Positions 61,948 to 64,000 of a stretch of 64,000 nt of DNA are shown here, piece by piece. Under the pieces are notes generated by a model. That model saw nothing but the letters and a program-made list of their open reading frames with translations. It was not told where the DNA came from and made no database searches. The stretch is from Microbacterium terregens (lineage in GTDB: Bacteria; Actinomycetota; Actinomycetes; Actinomycetales; Microbacteriaceae). The stretch's first letter is position 1. Each line of letters starts with the position of its first letter. Position numbers and translations under genes: made by a program. Location of the stretch: the NCBI RefSeq assembly GCF_039534975.1, contig NZ_BAAAWH010000001.1:1798001-1862000 (forward strand), given 5' to 3'.

Positions 61948-63624
61948 ATGACGGTCCCCACTGCCCCTCCACACGCCGCTGGGGCGTCGCGCGGAGCCTC
62001 TGGCCGCGTGGGCCCAGCGGGATCGGCCCTGCAGACCGCGGCCGTGCACGACGACGCGTTCGCGCGCACCCGCGACGCCCAGGAGGCCCTGGCGAGCCGG
62101 CTGCGGGAACGGCTGGCCGTCGCGGCGAAGGGCGGGCCCGACGCGTCTCGGGAACGGCACATCGCCCGCGGCAAGCTGCTGCCGCGCAATCGGGTCGCAC
62201 GGCTTCTGGACGAGGGCAGTCCATTCGTCGAGATCGCGCCGCTGGCCGCCGAGGGACTGTACGGGGGAGACGCGCCCGGAGCCGGCGTCATCGCGGGCAT
62301 CGGGCTGGTCCACGGTCGCCAGGTGATGGTCGTGTGCAACGACGCGACGGTCAAAGGCGGCACGTACTATCCGCTCACCGTCAAGAAGCACCTCCGCGCG
62401 CAGGAGATCGCGCTGGAGAACCGGCTGCCGTGCGTGTACCTCGTCGATTCCGGTGGGGCGTTCCTTCCGATGCAGGACGAGGTCTTTCCCGATCGCGATC
62501 ACTTCGGCCGGATCTTCTTCAACCAGGCGCGGATGTCGGCCGAGGGCATTCCGCAGATCGCGGCTGTGCTCGGCTCGTGCACGGCCGGCGGCGCATACGT
62601 TCCGGCCATGAGCGACGAGACCGTGATCGTGCGCAATCAGGGCACGATCTTCCTCGGCGGGCCCCCGCTCGTCAAAGCCGCGATCGGTGAGATCGTCACG
62701 GCCGAGGAGCTCGGTGGCGGCGAGCTGCACGCCACCCGATCGGGTGTGGTGGACCACCTGGCCGAGAACGACGAGCACGCCCTGGAGATCGTGCGCGACA
62801 TCGTGGCGACGCTGCCCCTTCCGCCCGCGCCCGCGTGGGAGGTGATCGAGAGCGTGCCGCCGGCGGTGGATCCCGCCGACCTCTACGGGGTCGTCCCCGT
62901 CGATGTGAACCAGCCGTACGACGTGCGCGAGGTGATCGCCCGGCTGGTCGACGGCAGCGCGTTCTCCGAGTTCAAGCGCGCGTACGGCGAGACCCTGGTC
63001 ACCGGCTTCGCGCGGATCCACGGGCACCCGGTCGGAATCGTCGCGAACAACGGTGTGCTGTTCTCCGAGTCCGCCCAGAAGGGCGCGCACTTCATCGAAC
63101 TGTGCGATCAGCGTGGCATCCCGTTGCTGTTCCTGCAGAACATCTCCGGCTTCATGGTGGGACGGGATGCCGAGGCGGGCGGCATCGCGAAGGATGGGGC
63201 GAAGATGGTCACCGCCGTCGCGACCACGCGGGTGCCGAAGTTGACGGTCGTGATCGGTGGATCGTTCGGCGCCGGCAACTATTCGATGTGCGGTCGCGCG
63301 TACTCGCCCCGGTTCCTGTGGACCTGGCCGGCGAGCCGGATCTCGGTCATGGGCGGGCTTCAGGCGGCGTCCGTGCTCTCCACCGTCAAGCGCGATCAGC
63401 TCGAGTCCCGCGGTGCCGAGTGGTCCGCGCAGGAGCAGTCGGATTTCGAAGCCCCGATCCGCACCCAGTACGAGGAGCAGGGCAACCCGTACTACGCCAC
63501 CGCCAGACTGTGGGACGACGGCATCGTCGATCCCGCAGACACCCGCGACCTGCTCGGACTTGCGCTGGACGTCGTCTCGCGCGCACCCCTCCCCGAACCC
63601 CGCTTCGGCCTCTTCCGGATGTGA
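61948..63624 (+). CDS. mccB: Acyl-CoA carboxylase beta subunit, methylcrotonyl-CoA type
   Basis: Carboxyltransferase subunit of 558 residues. The segment [20 protein letters not shown] then [22 protein letters not shown] is that of methylcrotonyl-CoA carboxylase (leucine breakdown), with [19 protein letters not shown] earlier. It begins after a GGAGATGAC ribosome site and overlaps the biotin-carboxylase gene by GTGA. A propionyl or geranyl-CoA role is less likely but not excluded. Confidence 0.92.
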   Translation: MTVPTAPPHAAGASRGASGRVGPAGSALQTAAVHDDAFARTRDAQEALASRLRERLAVAAKGGPDASRERHIARGKLLPRNRVARLLDEGSPFVEIAPLAAEGLYGGDAPGAGVIAGIGLVHGRQVMVVCNDATVKGGTYYPLTVKKHLRAQEIALENRLPCVYLVDSGGAFLPMQDEVFPDRDHFGRIFFNQARMSAEGIPQIAAVLGSCTAGGAYVPAMSDETVIVRNQGTIFLGGPPLVKAAIGEIVTAEELGGGELHATRSGVVDHLAENDEHALEIVRDIVATLPLPPAPAWEVIESVPPAVDPADLYGVVPVDVNQPYDVREVIARLVDGSAFSEFKRAYGETLVTGFARIHGHPVGIVANNGVLFSESAQKGAHFIELCDQRGIPLLFLQNISGFMVGRDAEAGGIAKDGAKMVTAVATTRVPKLTVVIGGSFGAGNYSMCGRAYSPRFLWTWPASRISVMGGLQAASVLSTVKRDQLESRGAEWSAQEQSDFEAPIRTQYEEQGNPYYATARLWDDGIVDPADTRDLLGLALDVVSRAPLPEPRFGLFRM

Positions 63625-64000
63625 GCGACGTGCCTGATTCCCTCCAGTCCGCCGAGATGTTCCACACCGTCCTCGTCGCAAACCGCGGCGAGATCGCGCG
63701 CCGCGTGATCAGGACTCTGCGCACTCTCGGCATCCGTTCGATCGCGGTCTACAGCGACCCCGACGCGGACGCTCCGCACGTGCGAGAGGCGGACGCGTCG
63801 TACCGGGTGGGTCCGGCTGCGGCCGCCGAGTCATACCTGAACGGTGCGGCCATCCTCGAGGCCGCCCGCGCGTCGGGGGCGCAGGCGATCCATCCCGGGT
63901 ACGGATTCCTCTCCGAGAACGCCGCGTTCGCGGTCGCCTGTGCCGCCGCCGGGATCGTGTTCATCGGTCCCGCGCCGCGTGCGCTGGAGGTGATGGGCGA
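63621..64000 (+). CDS. Acyl-CoA carboxylase alpha subunit (biotin carboxylase), 3' end outside window
   Basis: The first 126 codons are visible, reading on to the window edge. After an N-terminal extension of 12 residues comes [20 protein letters not shown] and [16 protein letters not shown], the opening motifs of the biotin-carboxylase domain. The GTG start overlaps mccB by four bases; ATG at 63657 is the alternative. Together with mccB it forms the two-subunit carboxylase; the biotin-carrier domain would be downstream. Confidence 0.93.
   Translation, partial: MSDVPDSLQSAEMFHTVLVANRGEIARRVIRTLRTLGIRSIAVYSDPDADAPHVREADASYRVGPAAAAESYLNGAAILEAARASGAQAIHPGYGFLSENAAFAVACAAAGIVFIGPAPRALEVMG

Overview
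The window is about 70% GC, with tightly packed and often overlapping genes, many GTG starts and actinobacterial marker genes: whiA, rapZ, rbpA, opcA, a DUF3099-type membrane protein and a GT4-type glycogen enzyme beside glgC. Gene order (uvrC-rapZ-whiA ... gap-pgk-tpiA-secG-rbpA, the reverse-strand block tkt-tal-pgi-zwf-opcA-pgl, then ctaB/ctaA and suf) fits a Microbacteriaceae chromosome, most likely Microbacterium or a close relative. That placement is inferred from gene content and order, not from a database search. I see no rRNA, tRNA, CRISPR array, insertion sequence or prophage; this is core chromosome with small accessory loci.

Layout. 1-2979: end of a degenerate GGDEF-like protein, an OmpR-type response regulator, coaE and a protein with a Gly/Phe-rich tail. 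3027-15153: uvrB, a small Cys-rich protein divergent from a MarR/OhrR-like regulator, a secreted 5'-nucleotidase, uvrA, uvrC, rapZ and whiA. 15243-19651: sodA, the lower-glycolysis operon, secG and rbpA. 19751-27841 (reverse strand): a six-gene pentose-phosphate operon in which every junction overlaps. 28011-36324: ctaB, a Na+/H+ antiporter, a small membrane protein, ctaA, then sufB-sufD-Rieske-sufC-sufT. 36382-43819: a PLP C-S lyase with an MFS exporter, then an iron-siderophore locus with an IdeR/DtxR-like box and a one-base frameshift in the second permease. 43888-48609: bioY, an ABC-F ATPase, SURF1, two small proteins and fabG. 48614-55476: two alpha/beta hydrolases, serB, glgC and glgA/glgM, an orphan ABC ATPase, rpmE2 and a DEDDh exonuclease. 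55436-64000: a CGNR regulator divergent from an EamA exporter, an Lrp-type regulator divergent from the branched-chain 2-oxoacid dehydrogenase operon (E1a-E1b-E2, no E3), and a TetR regulator divergent from a methylcrotonyl-CoA carboxylase-like pair (biotin carboxylase subunit cut by the window end).

The genes combine into central carbon flow (glycolysis, pentose phosphate, glycogen), respiration (heme O/A synthesis, SURF1, SodA), Fe-S assembly and iron uptake, nucleotide excision repair, and valine/leucine/isoleucine breakdown. No wholly new multi-gene system stands out. The most unusual signals are regulatory. At least ten genes have a TANNNT -10 hexamer exactly six bases before the start codon, implying leaderless mRNAs. 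In four places the upstream gene's TAG stop codon forms the first three bases of the next gene's candidate -10. Several divergent regulator/target pairs carry clear operator-like repeats. Gene-free stretches are all under 300 bases. The longest are 1403-1687, where I see only a short inverted repeat at 1620-1635, and 31984-32234, the sufB leader.
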